Positions 11,249 through 18,978 of a stretch of 22,131 bases of DNA are shown in pieces; position 1 is the stretch's first letter, and each line of letters opens with the position of its first letter. Below the pieces are notes generated by a model. It ran no database searches. It was not told the origin of the DNA and saw only the letters and a program-made list of their open reading frames with translations. Source of the stretch: Methanobacteriota archaeon (GTDB lineage Archaea > Thermoplasmatota > Thermoplasmata > RBG-16-68-12); assembly GCA_005879065.1 (NCBI GenBank), contig VBLU01000060.1, forward strand, positions 1 to 22,131. The letters are read 5' to 3'. Made by a program: the position numbers and the translations under genes.

Positions 11249-14011
11249 ATGCCCACCGGTCGCAGTATTGCGGAGGTTCTTCGAGACTCGACCTGGGGAG
11301 GTCTTCGGATGTCGAACCGAGCCGGACGGAATGGGAAGGCACTCAGTCTCTTGATCGTTTGGTCCCTCGCCCTGGTCGGGATCTTCGCGGCGATTGTCGC
11401 GCTGAGCCCCGCCACGCGCGCGGGCGCTTGCGACCAGATCGGGGTCAGCATCACCGGAGACTGGACGATCACAACGCCCCAGGTTTGCAGTGGGGTACTC
11501 TATACCGTCGACGGGTCGATCACCATCAACTCTGGCGGAAGCCTCACCTTGATTAACGGAGGCCTGAAGTTCTCGAAGGACGCCACCCACGCGGGCTATT
11601 CCCTGAATGTGAACGCCGGTGGCGCACTCATCCTTGACAATTCGATCGTCACGACCAACCCGACCTTGATCAATCCGTATCTGAAACTCGCCTTGACGGT
11701 TTCGGGAGCGGGAAGCCAGCTCGCTATGTCCAACGGAGCGAAGCTGAAATTCCCCGGCTGGTTCAATGCGACGGGTGCCTCGCTCAACATGACGGATTCT
11801 ACGATTACCGGCTTCGACGACTCGGAGATTCAGAATTCAGGACTGGATCTGGAATTGAACGACGATGGACCAATCATCGCATGGACAGGAGCGACGACCG
11901 CGACCCTCTACCGCACCCGGATTGACCATATCTACCAGGACAGCCGGTTCTCTGAAGGGGGCCGGGCCGGCACGGCGAACTTCAACCTCACCCTGAGCGG
12001 AGCGAGCACGCTGTACGCGTACGACTCGTACATCAGCGTGGACTATTCGAACGTGATCGGGGCGCACAACGAATTGCAGGTTGACGGAACCTCGGCGGCG
12101 TACCTGTACAACGTCACGATTGATCGGACGCAAGATCCGATCTACAGCTCGAACTGGACGGCCGCCTTCCGGCCGACCGCGGTGGGCGGTTCCGTGAACT
12201 TGTTCCGCTGGCTCGATGCCACGGTCCTCGATCGGACCTCGTTCGCCGTATCGGGGACCGCGATCTGGTCCTCCTCGAGTCCGACCGGCGCGACGGCGCA
12301 GTATCCCGACAACGGCCCCTCGACAATCCCGAGCGCGCGAACGCTCTGGTTCCTGGGGCGCGCCGCAAGCGGTCCGAACGCATGGAACCGGACCGACAGC
12401 ACTGGGCACGCGAGGGTCCCGCTGTATACGGATCAGATCACGTCCGCGACGTTGCCGAACGGACAATCGTTCGGGAACTTCCAAGTAGTCCTGACCTACT
12501 CGACCTCGACGGTCACGGACGGCGTGTCCTTCAACGCATATCCCGCGGTGAGTGCCGCGGACAACACCCATTGGGCGACGTATGTCCTCTCCAACGTACA
12601 AGTCCGGACGGGACCCGATCTCGAAGTGCGACAAGCCGATTACACCGCGACGCAGAACGTGATTCAGAGCCAGCCGTTCGTCGTCTACGCCAAGATCTAC
12701 AACCGAGGCCAGACCGACGCGAGTGGCGTGTCGATTGCCGCCTACCTGAACGGGAACCGCGCATCGCAGCTCGGGCGTGTGGACGGCCTATCCATCGTCA
12801 CGGGCGGATCGGTGAACCAAACCCTGAATGTCGCTGCGATCAACCAGCTCGGGGCACAAACGCTCATGCTCGAACCCGGGAAGGAAGTCGTTGTGACGGG
12901 ATACGTGCGGGCGACCGGGACGGACGCGGCCATCGTGGGCATCTCGATGACGATCGAGCTGAGTTCCGGCACGGCCGTCATCGCGACGAACCAGTCGATC
13001 TCCGGAGACCAAGGCCTGTTCGTCGGGACAATCGTTGTTCCGGCTGACACCCAGGACGGATCCTACAACGTCGTCGTCACCCCGACCGCCGGGTCGATCA
13101 CGCCCAGCACGCAGGCCATCGCGATCAAGAAGAACGTGCCGTTCCTGAATCAGACCGTGCCGATCCTCGGCCTGCCCTACTGGCTGTTCTTCATCATCCT
13201 CGCGGCAGCCGCCGCGGCGGTGATCGGCGTCACGCTCTACTGGAAGGTCTACGGCCTGGGCAAGATGGTCGAGTGCGGCGAGTGCGGCGCCTTCATCCCC
13301 GAGGACGCGACGTCGTGCCCGAAGTGCGGCGTCGAGTTCGAGAAGGACATGGCGAAGTGCTCGAACTGCCAGGCCTGGATCCCGGTCGACGTGAAACAAT
13401 GCCCCGAGTGCGGCGTCGAGTTCGCGACGGGCCAGGTCGAGATGGCCGACTACCAGGAGAAGATGCGCCTCCAGTACGACGAGGTCGTCACGAAGTTCAA
13501 GGAGGAAGCATCCCGGCAACTCGGCCGTGCGCTGTCCGACCGCGAGTTCCAAGAGTGGTGGCGCAAGCAGCCCACCTTCGTGACCTTCGAGGATTGGCTC
13601 CGCGAGGAAGAGGAGATGCGCAAAATGGGCTCGAAGCCGTGCCCGACCTGTGGCACCCTCAACTCCGTGACGGCCACCGTCTGCCACAAGTGCGGCTCGC
13701 TCATGCGTGAGTCGCCCCGGCCGCCGGGCGGCGGCGGGAGCGGCGGCGTGGCCCCCGCGATCCAAGCGCGACGCCCCGGCGGAAGCCCACCCCCGGAGAC
13801 GCCTTCCGGTCAGGCGTCCCCGTACGGTCCGAGCGGACAGTCCGGGTCCCCGAGCGGGACAGAAGGGATTCCGCGCCGCGTAATTCGCAAGCCAGCCGCT
13901 CCGCAGGCCGTCGTGCAAAAGAAAGTGATCAAGAAGCCCTCGGGCGAAGGTCAGGACGACGAAGGCCAGTCGGGCTCGGGCAGCGAGAACACCACGGACG
14001 ACGACCTCTGA
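11249..14011 (+). CDS. large surface protein with a membrane helix and cytoplasmic zinc ribbons
   Basis: The 920-residue protein has a signal-anchor-like segment at about residues 30-58 (LSLLIVWSLALVGIFAAIVA). A large beta-rich external region follows. Its first half looks like a right-handed beta-helix (INSGGSLTLINGGLKF, LTVSGAGSQLAMSNGAKLKF, with several N-x-S/T sites). Its second half resembles CARDB adhesion domains (GPDLEVRQADYTATQ, PFVVYAKIYNRGQTDASGVS). A membrane helix at about 643-665 (YWLFFIILAAAAAAVIGVTL) leads to a cytoplasmic tail. The tail has ribbons CGECGAFIPEDATSCPKCG and CSNCQAWIPVDVKQCPECG, a charged helix, a third ribbon CPTCGTLNSVTATVCHKCG, a Gly/Pro-rich linker and a tail with KKVIKKP. 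It should link the cell surface with cytoplasmic partners. The ATG at 11249 lies at leaderless distance from a strong TATA box. Function unknown. Confidence 0.85.
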   Translation: MPTGRSIAEVLRDSTWGGLRMSNRAGRNGKALSLLIVWSLALVGIFAAIVALSPATRAGACDQIGVSITGDWTITTPQVCSGVLYTVDGSITINSGGSLTLINGGLKFSKDATHAGYSLNVNAGGALILDNSIVTTNPTLINPYLKLALTVSGAGSQLAMSNGAKLKFPGWFNATGASLNMTDSTITGFDDSEIQNSGLDLELNDDGPIIAWTGATTATLYRTRIDHIYQDSRFSEGGRAGTANFNLTLSGASTLYAYDSYISVDYSNVIGAHNELQVDGTSAAYLYNVTIDRTQDPIYSSNWTAAFRPTAVGGSVNLFRWLDATVLDRTSFAVSGTAIWSSSSPTGATAQYPDNGPSTIPSARTLWFLGRAASGPNAWNRTDSTGHARVPLYTDQITSATLPNGQSFGNFQVVLTYSTSTVTDGVSFNAYPAVSAADNTHWATYVLSNVQVRTGPDLEVRQADYTATQNVIQSQPFVVYAKIYNRGQTDASGVSIAAYLNGNRASQLGRVDGLSIVTGGSVNQTLNVAAINQLGAQTLMLEPGKEVVVTGYVRATGTDAAIVGISMTIELSSGTAVIATNQSISGDQGLFVGTIVVPADTQDGSYNVVVTPTAGSITPSTQAIAIKKNVPFLNQTVPILGLPYWLFFIILAAAAAAVIGVTLYWKVYGLGKMVECGECGAFIPEDATSCPKCGVEFEKDMAKCSNCQAWIPVDVKQCPECGVEFATGQVEMADYQEKMRLQYDEVVTKFKEEASRQLGRALSDREFQEWWRKQPTFVTFEDWLREEEEMRKMGSKPCPTCGTLNSVTATVCHKCGSLMRESPRPPGGGGSGGVAPAIQARRPGGSPPPETPSGQASPYGPSGQSGSPSGTEGIPRRVIRKPAAPQAVVQKKVIKKPSGEGQDDEGQSGSGSENTTDDDL

Positions 14012-14026
14012 GTCCGGCCTCCTCAC

Positions 14027-14045
14027 CTCTTTCCTTTTCACTTTT
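14027..14045 (+). terminator. probable T-rich terminator after the surface protein gene
   Basis: A pyrimidine tract with T clusters (ctctttccttttcactttt) lies 16 bases after the stop codon, as in archaeal T-rich termination. A weak hairpin GTTCGG-CCTGGA-CCGAAC follows at 14066-14083. Confidence 0.4.
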
Positions 14046-14124
14046 CGCGGCCCAGCGACCGCTCGGTTCGGCCTGGACCGAACGATTTCCCAAAGGCCAT
14101 GGGCCCCGTCGGGCCTCGAGTATC

Positions 14125-14220
14125 GTGAACCTTCGACGCGCGACATCCTGGCTGCGGCCGTTCCTCGTCAGCTTGGTCTTCGCGATTCCGGGAGTGGTGC
14201 GCGCGATCGTCCGGGCGTGA
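14125..14220 (+). CDS. possible small hydrophobic protein or gene fragment, 31 residues
   Basis: A GTG-started frame encodes MNLRRATSWLRPFLVSLVFA followed by IPGVVRAIVRA, a basic N-terminus and one short hydrophobic helix. It could be a small membrane peptide or the N-terminal remnant of a larger transporter; the short match to any family is too weak to name it. No clear ribosome site is seen. It lies in the spacer before the MFS gene. Confidence 0.2.
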   Translation: MNLRRATSWLRPFLVSLVFAIPGVVRAIVRA

Positions 14221-14233
14221 TCTCCGAAGAAGT

Positions 14234-14241
14234 CCTTATCA
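14234..14241 (+). promoter_or_regulatory. TATA-like box for the MFS transporter
   Basis: ccttatca is centred about 27 bases upstream of the ATG at 14265, which suits a leaderless transcript. Confidence 0.45.
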
Positions 14242-14264
14242 CGGGGTCACCTTGTCGTCGTTGA

Positions 14265-15401
14265 ATGCGACGGGAGGATCGGAAGGTCGTCGCCCTCCTC
14301 GGGTTCTTGCACGGCGTGGTGCATGCGAACATCCTCGCGATCCCGGTGTTCCTGAATTTCGCATGGCGCGACGATTTCCATGCGGATCCGCTCACCCTCG
14401 GGCTCCTCTTCGCACTCGGCTTCGGGCTCTATGGGGTTGGCGCCGTGCCGTTCGGGTTCCTCGCGGACCGTCGCTCGCCGGGTCCGCTTCTCCTCCTCTC
14501 CGCCCTCGGCATCGGCGGATCGATGGCGGCCATCGCCTTGAGCTCCTCCGTACCCGTCCTGGCGGTGTCCCTCGGTGCCTTGGGCTTCTCCTCGGCGATT
14601 TATCATCCCACGGGCCTGGCGGTCATCTCCCGGCGGGTGGCCGAACAGGGTCGCGCGATGGGCTGGCACGGGATGGGCGGAAGCCTGGGGATCGCCGCAG
14701 GGCCCGCCTTCGTCGGTGTGGCGCTGTCGATTGGCTGGTCCTGGCGCCTCGTCGCCGGCGCGCTCATCCTCCCCGCCATCGCGGTGGCATCGCTCCTCCT
14801 GGCCCGGCCCCTGCCCCACGACGCTGCGGGTGATCGGGGTGACCCGGTCGTCTCCCGTCGGGCCCTGTTCACGGTCCCATTCCTCTTGGTCCTGCTTGTC
14901 TACATGTTCGCCGGTTTCGCCTACCAAGGCGGTCTCGCGTTCCTCCCGCACTTCATCGGGCCGGGCCTGTTCGTCCTCGCGCTCGCGTGTGGAGCCATGG
15001 GACAGGTCGCCTCGGGACGGCTCGCGGACCGTCCCAGGCCCGAGAGGACCTTGTTTGCGCTGAGCTTGGTGGGCGCCCTGCTGCTCCTGCTCCTCGCCCT
15101 CTTCGTCTCCTCGAGCCTGTCTGGAGCGCCGTTCGGAGGCGCGGCGATCGTCTTCGGCCTAGTCCTGTTCTCCCTCGAGCCGCTGCAGAACACGTTGGTC
15201 ACGCGGGAGGCTCCCCGCCCCCTCCGGGGTTCGGCGTTCGGCTTCGCCTTTTTGAGCGTGTTCGGGATCGGGTCGATCGGTGCGGTCTTGGCGGGGTGGT
15301 TGCTGCAGCAGAATCAGGACGCGGTCCTCTTCCTCGTCCTCGGGCTCTGCATGGCGGCGTCCGGAACGGCGGCCCTGGGAGTCCAACGCAAGACGGGCTG
15401 A
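14265..15401 (+). CDS. major facilitator superfamily transporter
   Basis: The 378-residue protein has about eleven hydrophobic segments and MFS landmarks. GFGLYGVGAVPFGFLADRRSP holds the helix 2-3 loop motif G-x-L-A-D-R, repeated in the second half as GQVASGRLADRPRPER. GFSSAIYHPTGLAVISRRVA and GMGGSLGIAAGPAFVGV match helices 4 and 5. The HPTG and GWHGMGGSLG segments recall the fosmidomycin-resistance/YfkF-like drug efflux group, but the substrate is not known. The protein is a little short. Between GLAFLPHFIG and PGLFVLALACGAMGQ the usual loop and start of helix 8 appear about 14 residues short, in frame. The start is supported by a TATA-like box. The gene converges on the last gene of the pilus operon, 14 bases away. 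Confidence 0.88.
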   Translation: MRREDRKVVALLGFLHGVVHANILAIPVFLNFAWRDDFHADPLTLGLLFALGFGLYGVGAVPFGFLADRRSPGPLLLLSALGIGGSMAAIALSSSVPVLAVSLGALGFSSAIYHPTGLAVISRRVAEQGRAMGWHGMGGSLGIAAGPAFVGVALSIGWSWRLVAGALILPAIAVASLLLARPLPHDAAGDRGDPVVSRRALFTVPFLLVLLVYMFAGFAYQGGLAFLPHFIGPGLFVLALACGAMGQVASGRLADRPRPERTLFALSLVGALLLLLLALFVSSSLSGAPFGGAAIVFGLVLFSLEPLQNTLVTREAPRPLRGSAFGFAFLSVFGIGSIGAVLAGWLLQQNQDAVLFLVLGLCMAASGTAALGVQRKTG

Positions 15402-15415
15402 AACCGACGTCCCGC

Positions 15416-17065
15416 TCAGCTCGCGGGAACCTGGACGCCTTGGGACGCCAAGGTGTCGCGAACGATCTTGATCATCCCGTCCGGGTCCCTGTAGTAGGCC
15501 GAGACGATCTTCGCGACGTCCCGGTAGTTCTTGATGTCGGTCCGTTTCATGTAGTCGAAGATGTCCAGGCGTCGCTTGACCTCTTGCTCCATCCGCCGCT
15601 GGTTCCAGTTCCGCGTGAGGGAAATCTTCTCGTAGACGTACGAATGGCCGGAATAGTTGAACGTGTCATCGGCCGGGTTCCACGTGTACGCGGAGTTCGT
15701 GATCAGCTCGTTCGACTCCGGGTCCGTCCCGACAACCTCGACCATCGCCTTCACGCGTCGCGTCATGTCCGTCCCGACCTTCACCTGCGCCTGCAACAGG
15801 ACGATGTCCAGGGCGGCGACCAAGGCCCGCGGCAGGTTGATCGGGTCGTTCTCGAGGCGGTGGACCATCGCCTGGACGTCGTCCGCGTGGAACGTCGTGT
15901 ACGCAGACTTGCCGGTGGCCATCGCCTGGAACACGACGAACGCCTCGGGTCCACGGACTTCTCCGATCATCATGTACTGCGGGCGCTGCCGGAGGGCCGC
16001 GGTGAGCAGATCGAACATGTCGATCTCGCCGGCGGCCTTGCCGGTGTTCATCTGGGGCGGGATGAACAGGAGGATCGCATTCAGCGTCGTCGTCTTCCCG
16101 GAGGCGGTCCCGCCGCAGATGAGCATGCTCTGCCCGTTCTCGATGGCGAGCCACAGGTAGGCCATCATCTCCGGGGACATCGTCTTGAATCGGACCAGGT
16201 CGAGCGGGGTGAAGGGGTTCTCCCGGAACCGCCGGATTGTGAACGAGGAGCCGCGCTTCGTCACGTGCATGCCGAGGGTGGCCTGGAGACGCGAGCCGTC
16301 TGGGATCGTCGCGTCCAGCATCGGTTGCGCGACCGAGATGTGCTTCCCCGACCGCTGGGCGAGCCACACGACGAACGAGTCGAGCTCCTCCGCGTTGTCG
16401 AACTTGAGGTTCGACGGGATCGAGCCGTATTTGCGGTGGTAGATGTAGAGCGGCACGCGGACGCCGTCGCACGAGACATCTTCGACCTGTACGTCCGTCA
16501 TGACGACGTCGATCGGGCCGTACCGGATGAAGTCCCGGTACACGTAATACAGGACGCGTTCCTTCGACACGGGATGGAGTTCGACGCCGAGTTCCCGGAG
16601 GAGGCCGTCGACGATGCGCCGCAAGTAGTTCTCCTTCCGCGATTCCTCTTCGATGAGCTTCGGCTCGATCGCCTCGTAGAAGTACTCGTTCGCCATCGTG
16701 TCGTACAGGATCCGGACGTACGCGTAGTTCTTCAGGATCGGTTGGATTTCAATCTCGTTCATGTTCTTCTGGACGATCTTCGGGATCGTGGTGATCTTCC
16801 CGAGGGTCGTCTCCACGACGCCGCTGACCTTCGGGGCCTTCACCTTGATGCCCCGGTCGCCGAGCAGGCGGCCGAAGTACCGCTTCTTGATCGAGTCGAG
16901 GGCGCCGAAGACGGCGGCCTTGCGGTTCTTCTCGAGGTCGTCGAGCATCTGCTTCGCCTCGCCGCGCTCCCGGTCGAGGTCCGCAACGCGGCTTGCGGTG
17001 GCGGCCTTCCTTCGGCTCAACTTCTCGATCGCCTGGGTATCAACCTTCTCCGCGGATTGGCTCAT
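15416..17065 (-). CDS. type II/IV secretion system ATPase of the pilus operon, lacking the Asp box
   Basis: The 549-residue protein is a hexameric VirB11/FlaI/TadA-type ATPase that would power pilus assembly from the cytoplasmic face of the membrane. After a helical N-terminus come VEDVSCDGVRVPLYIYH, the linker RGSSFTIRRFRENPFTPLDL, Walker A GGTASGKTTTLN (about residues 318-329), Walker B YMMIGEVRG and the His box TTFHADDVQAMVHRLEN. The Asp box (IEDTxE and the following NLPHxNW region) is missing. After FIPPQMN the sequence jumps to TGKAAGEIDMFDLL, about 30 residues short of its paralogue at 18971. The gap is in frame near 16040-16048. The ATG at 17065 follows GAGGTG with 5-base spacing and is preferred over the GTG at 17071. 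It is the last gene of the operon. Confidence 0.9.
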   Translation of the reverse strand: MSQSAEKVDTQAIEKLSRRKAATASRVADLDRERGEAKQMLDDLEKNRKAAVFGALDSIKKRYFGRLLGDRGIKVKAPKVSGVVETTLGKITTIPKIVQKNMNEIEIQPILKNYAYVRILYDTMANEYFYEAIEPKLIEEESRKENYLRRIVDGLLRELGVELHPVSKERVLYYVYRDFIRYGPIDVVMTDVQVEDVSCDGVRVPLYIYHRKYGSIPSNLKFDNAEELDSFVVWLAQRSGKHISVAQPMLDATIPDGSRLQATLGMHVTKRGSSFTIRRFRENPFTPLDLVRFKTMSPEMMAYLWLAIENGQSMLICGGTASGKTTTLNAILLFIPPQMNTGKAAGEIDMFDLLTAALRQRPQYMMIGEVRGPEAFVVFQAMATGKSAYTTFHADDVQAMVHRLENDPINLPRALVAALDIVLLQAQVKVGTDMTRRVKAMVEVVGTDPESNELITNSAYTWNPADDTFNYSGHSYVYEKISLTRNWNQRRMEQEVKRRLDIFDYMKRTDIKNYRDVAKIVSAYYRDPDGMIKIVRDTLASQGVQVPAS

Positions 17066-17074
17066 TCGCACACC

Positions 17075-17939
17075 TCAGATGATCAGGAACGCGAGCACGC
17101 AGATGACGAGCAGGATGAAGCTGTGTCGGAGCCCGTTCGCGATCTTCCCCGTGTCGAGGACGCCGGCAAGGATACCATCCCCGAGGCCGTGCACGATAAC
17201 GGCGACGAAGAACGCGATCTTGACGTTGTAGACGACCGTCGGCAAGTCGTTGGCGAGGGGGCTCGCACCGGCGAGCGCGCCACCCGCTCCAGTTTCCAAG
17301 GCGCCGCTCGCCTCCAGCATCTTCGGAAGGAAAGTCACATTGAGGATCCAGATCGTCGTCCTCCGTGAGCTGGTTCTCCTTGGTGTCGTGGCTGACCATC
17401 GTCAGCACATCGGCCACATCGCCGCCCGCGTCGGACGACTTCACGATGATCGCGACGACCCGCTCGACCATCGGGGTCTTCACGCGGGTCGCAAGGAGGC
17501 GAAGCGCCTCCGTCGCGGGAACGCCCCACGTGATCTGAGCCGCCATCTTCTTGATCTCGGGCGTGAGCTTGCCGTACCGGCCGCTGCTCGAGACCACGAT
17601 CGCGTCCGCGAGGGTCATGCCGAAACGCCCCGCCTCCGCGACGTCGCGAAGGAAGTCTGGGAGTCGTCGCTCGACCTGCTTGATCTCGCGTTGCTTCTTG
17701 GCCAAGAAGAAGCCGTAGGGACCGATGAATCCCATGATCGCAAACACGAGCCAGAAGAGGAACCGTTCGATCGGTTGTTGGCCTGGCCGGAGGGCGAGGT
17801 TCACCGAACCGATCAGGTTCAGGAAGGCGATGAAGCCGAAGAGGGCCATCAGGGCCCCTCCGGTCGCCATGATCGCCGGCTTGCGGTCCGACTTCTCGTA
17901 GAGCCGGACGCGGGCCTTTTCCAGTTCCGCGTTCGTCAT
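17075..17939 (-). CDS. pilus platform membrane protein (TadC/FlaJ, T2SSF), frameshifted as sequenced
   Basis: The N-terminal part has two membrane helices (MATGGALMALFGFIAFLNLI; FLFWLVFAIMGFIGPYGFFL) and a T2SSF cytoplasmic domain (RRLPDFLRDVAEAGRFGMTL, YGKLTPEIKKMAAQITWGVP, IIVKSSDAGGDVADVLTMVS). After HDTKENQLTEDD the frame runs into nonsense and stops at 17040. In another frame the expected C-terminus appears, from TIWILNVTFLPKMLEASGAL to a hydrophobic end ILLVICVLAFLII, stopping at 17075. About 25 residues, including most of a membrane helix, are missing at about 17350-17366, and the frame changes there. The gene would be the second platform subunit. It starts at an ATG one base after the stop of the upstream gene, preceded by GGAGGG. 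Sequencing or assembly error and true decay are both possible. Confidence 0.82.
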
Positions 17940-17940
17940 C

Positions 17941-18978
17941 TCAGCCCTCCTGCTCCATGTTCCAGATGACGAAGATGAAACCGAACTGACTCAGGGGAAT
18001 CATGAGGCCCACGACGACGTACAGGAGCACGAGGATCGTGCCGGATGAGCCCTTGCTGATCAGGGCCATGATCGCCATGATGACGACGAGGAACAAGGGG
18101 AACGCCACGACGACGGTCACGAAGGACTCGGCGAGCATCCCGAGCGTCTCCATCTTCTTCCGCATCTCGAGGCGGTCTTCCTTTTCGAACTGCTCTGCCT
18201 TCACGAGGAAGTAGGGTTTCAGCTGACCGCCGCTCGTCGACGTCGTCACGACGCCTTGCAGGAAGTCCTGGAACTTGGCCGACGGCGAGCGCTGAGAGGC
18301 CTTCCGGATCGCGGTCAAGATGTCGAGGCCGAGCAGTTCGGTGTCCCGGGTGATCCATTCCGCCTCGCGGGCGACCTCTCCGTAGATCGTCTGCTTGGAC
18401 AGTTCCTTGAAGATCACGTCGACGGGGACGTCGGCCGAGGCCATCGCCGAGATGAACGACATCGCGCCCGAGATCTTCTTGTCGATCTTGTGGCCGCGCT
18501 TCTTGGCCATGGAGGCCGGTTTCCCATGGTACCCGACCGGGAGGCCGAAGAAATACATGTACGAGAAGAAGATCGGAATGGCCGCGACCAGGCCGAGCAT
18601 GATGAGCAGGGTGAAAATCGGAATCTGGAGGAAGAACAGGAAGAAGGCGGCGACGGAGGCGGCGATCACCGCGCCCACCGCGGCGAACGTCGTGTTCATC
18701 CAAGCGACCGCGAGATATTCTTCCGGCCGGAGCTTGATGTGCGCCCGCAGGAGGCTCTCCTCGAGGTCCGGGTCCTCTTTCCTCCGGGCCTGCACGAACT
18801 TCCCGAACATGCGCCACGCGACTTGCTGCTTCGGCGTCAGGCTCACGCTGACGGGCTTCGCGCCCTTCGGCAGCTTCACCATGTGGTGCGCCTTTTCCGT
18901 CTGTTCTCCGGGTCTGAACCGCTTCGTCTTCGTGAGCGTCCCGCGCGTCTCGAGCTTCTCGAATGCGCTGCTACCCAA
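17941..18978 (-). CDS. pilus platform membrane protein (TadC/FlaJ, T2SSF domain)
   Basis: The 345-residue protein has a charged N-terminus, two helices in FAAVGAVIAASVAAFFLFFL and IFTLLIMLGLVAAIPIFFSY, a T2SSF cytoplasmic domain and two C-terminal helices (ESFVTVVVAFPLFLVVIMAI; ILVLLYVVVGLMIPLSQFGF). The T2SSF domain shows MSFISAMASADVPVDVIFKE, DILTAIRKASQRSPSAKF, FLQGVVTTSTSGGQLKPYF and MRKKMETLGMLAESFV. It would be the membrane platform on which the ATPase acts in a type IV pilus or archaellum-like machine. The TTG at 18978 is chosen as start because GGAGGTGA lies 5 bases upstream. This start overlaps the 3' end of the ATPase gene by 8 bases, suggesting coupling. An ATG at 18882 is the alternative. 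Its stop is one base from the next gene's ATG. Confidence 0.9.
   Translation of the reverse strand: MGSSAFEKLETRGTLTKTKRFRPGEQTEKAHHMVKLPKGAKPVSVSLTPKQQVAWRMFGKFVQARRKEDPDLEESLLRAHIKLRPEEYLAVAWMNTTFAAVGAVIAASVAAFFLFFLQIPIFTLLIMLGLVAAIPIFFSYMYFFGLPVGYHGKPASMAKKRGHKIDKKISGAMSFISAMASADVPVDVIFKELSKQTIYGEVAREAEWITRDTELLGLDILTAIRKASQRSPSAKFQDFLQGVVTTSTSGGQLKPYFLVKAEQFEKEDRLEMRKKMETLGMLAESFVTVVVAFPLFLVVIMAIMALISKGSSGTILVLLYVVVGLMIPLSQFGFIFVIWNMEQEG

Noticed and set aside
12788..14146. A 452-codon minus-strand open frame opposite the surface protein gene
   Set aside because: The plus strand has a signal anchor, membrane helix, paired CxxC ribbons and a strong TATA box; the minus-strand translation is compositionally biased and has no domain.
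14987..17368. A 793-codon plus-strand open frame opposite the MFS 3' end and the pilus ATPase
   Set aside because: It is antisense to well-supported genes with clear motifs; its translation is rich in Arg, Asp, Val and Leu with no domain, as expected for a shadow frame in GC-rich DNA.
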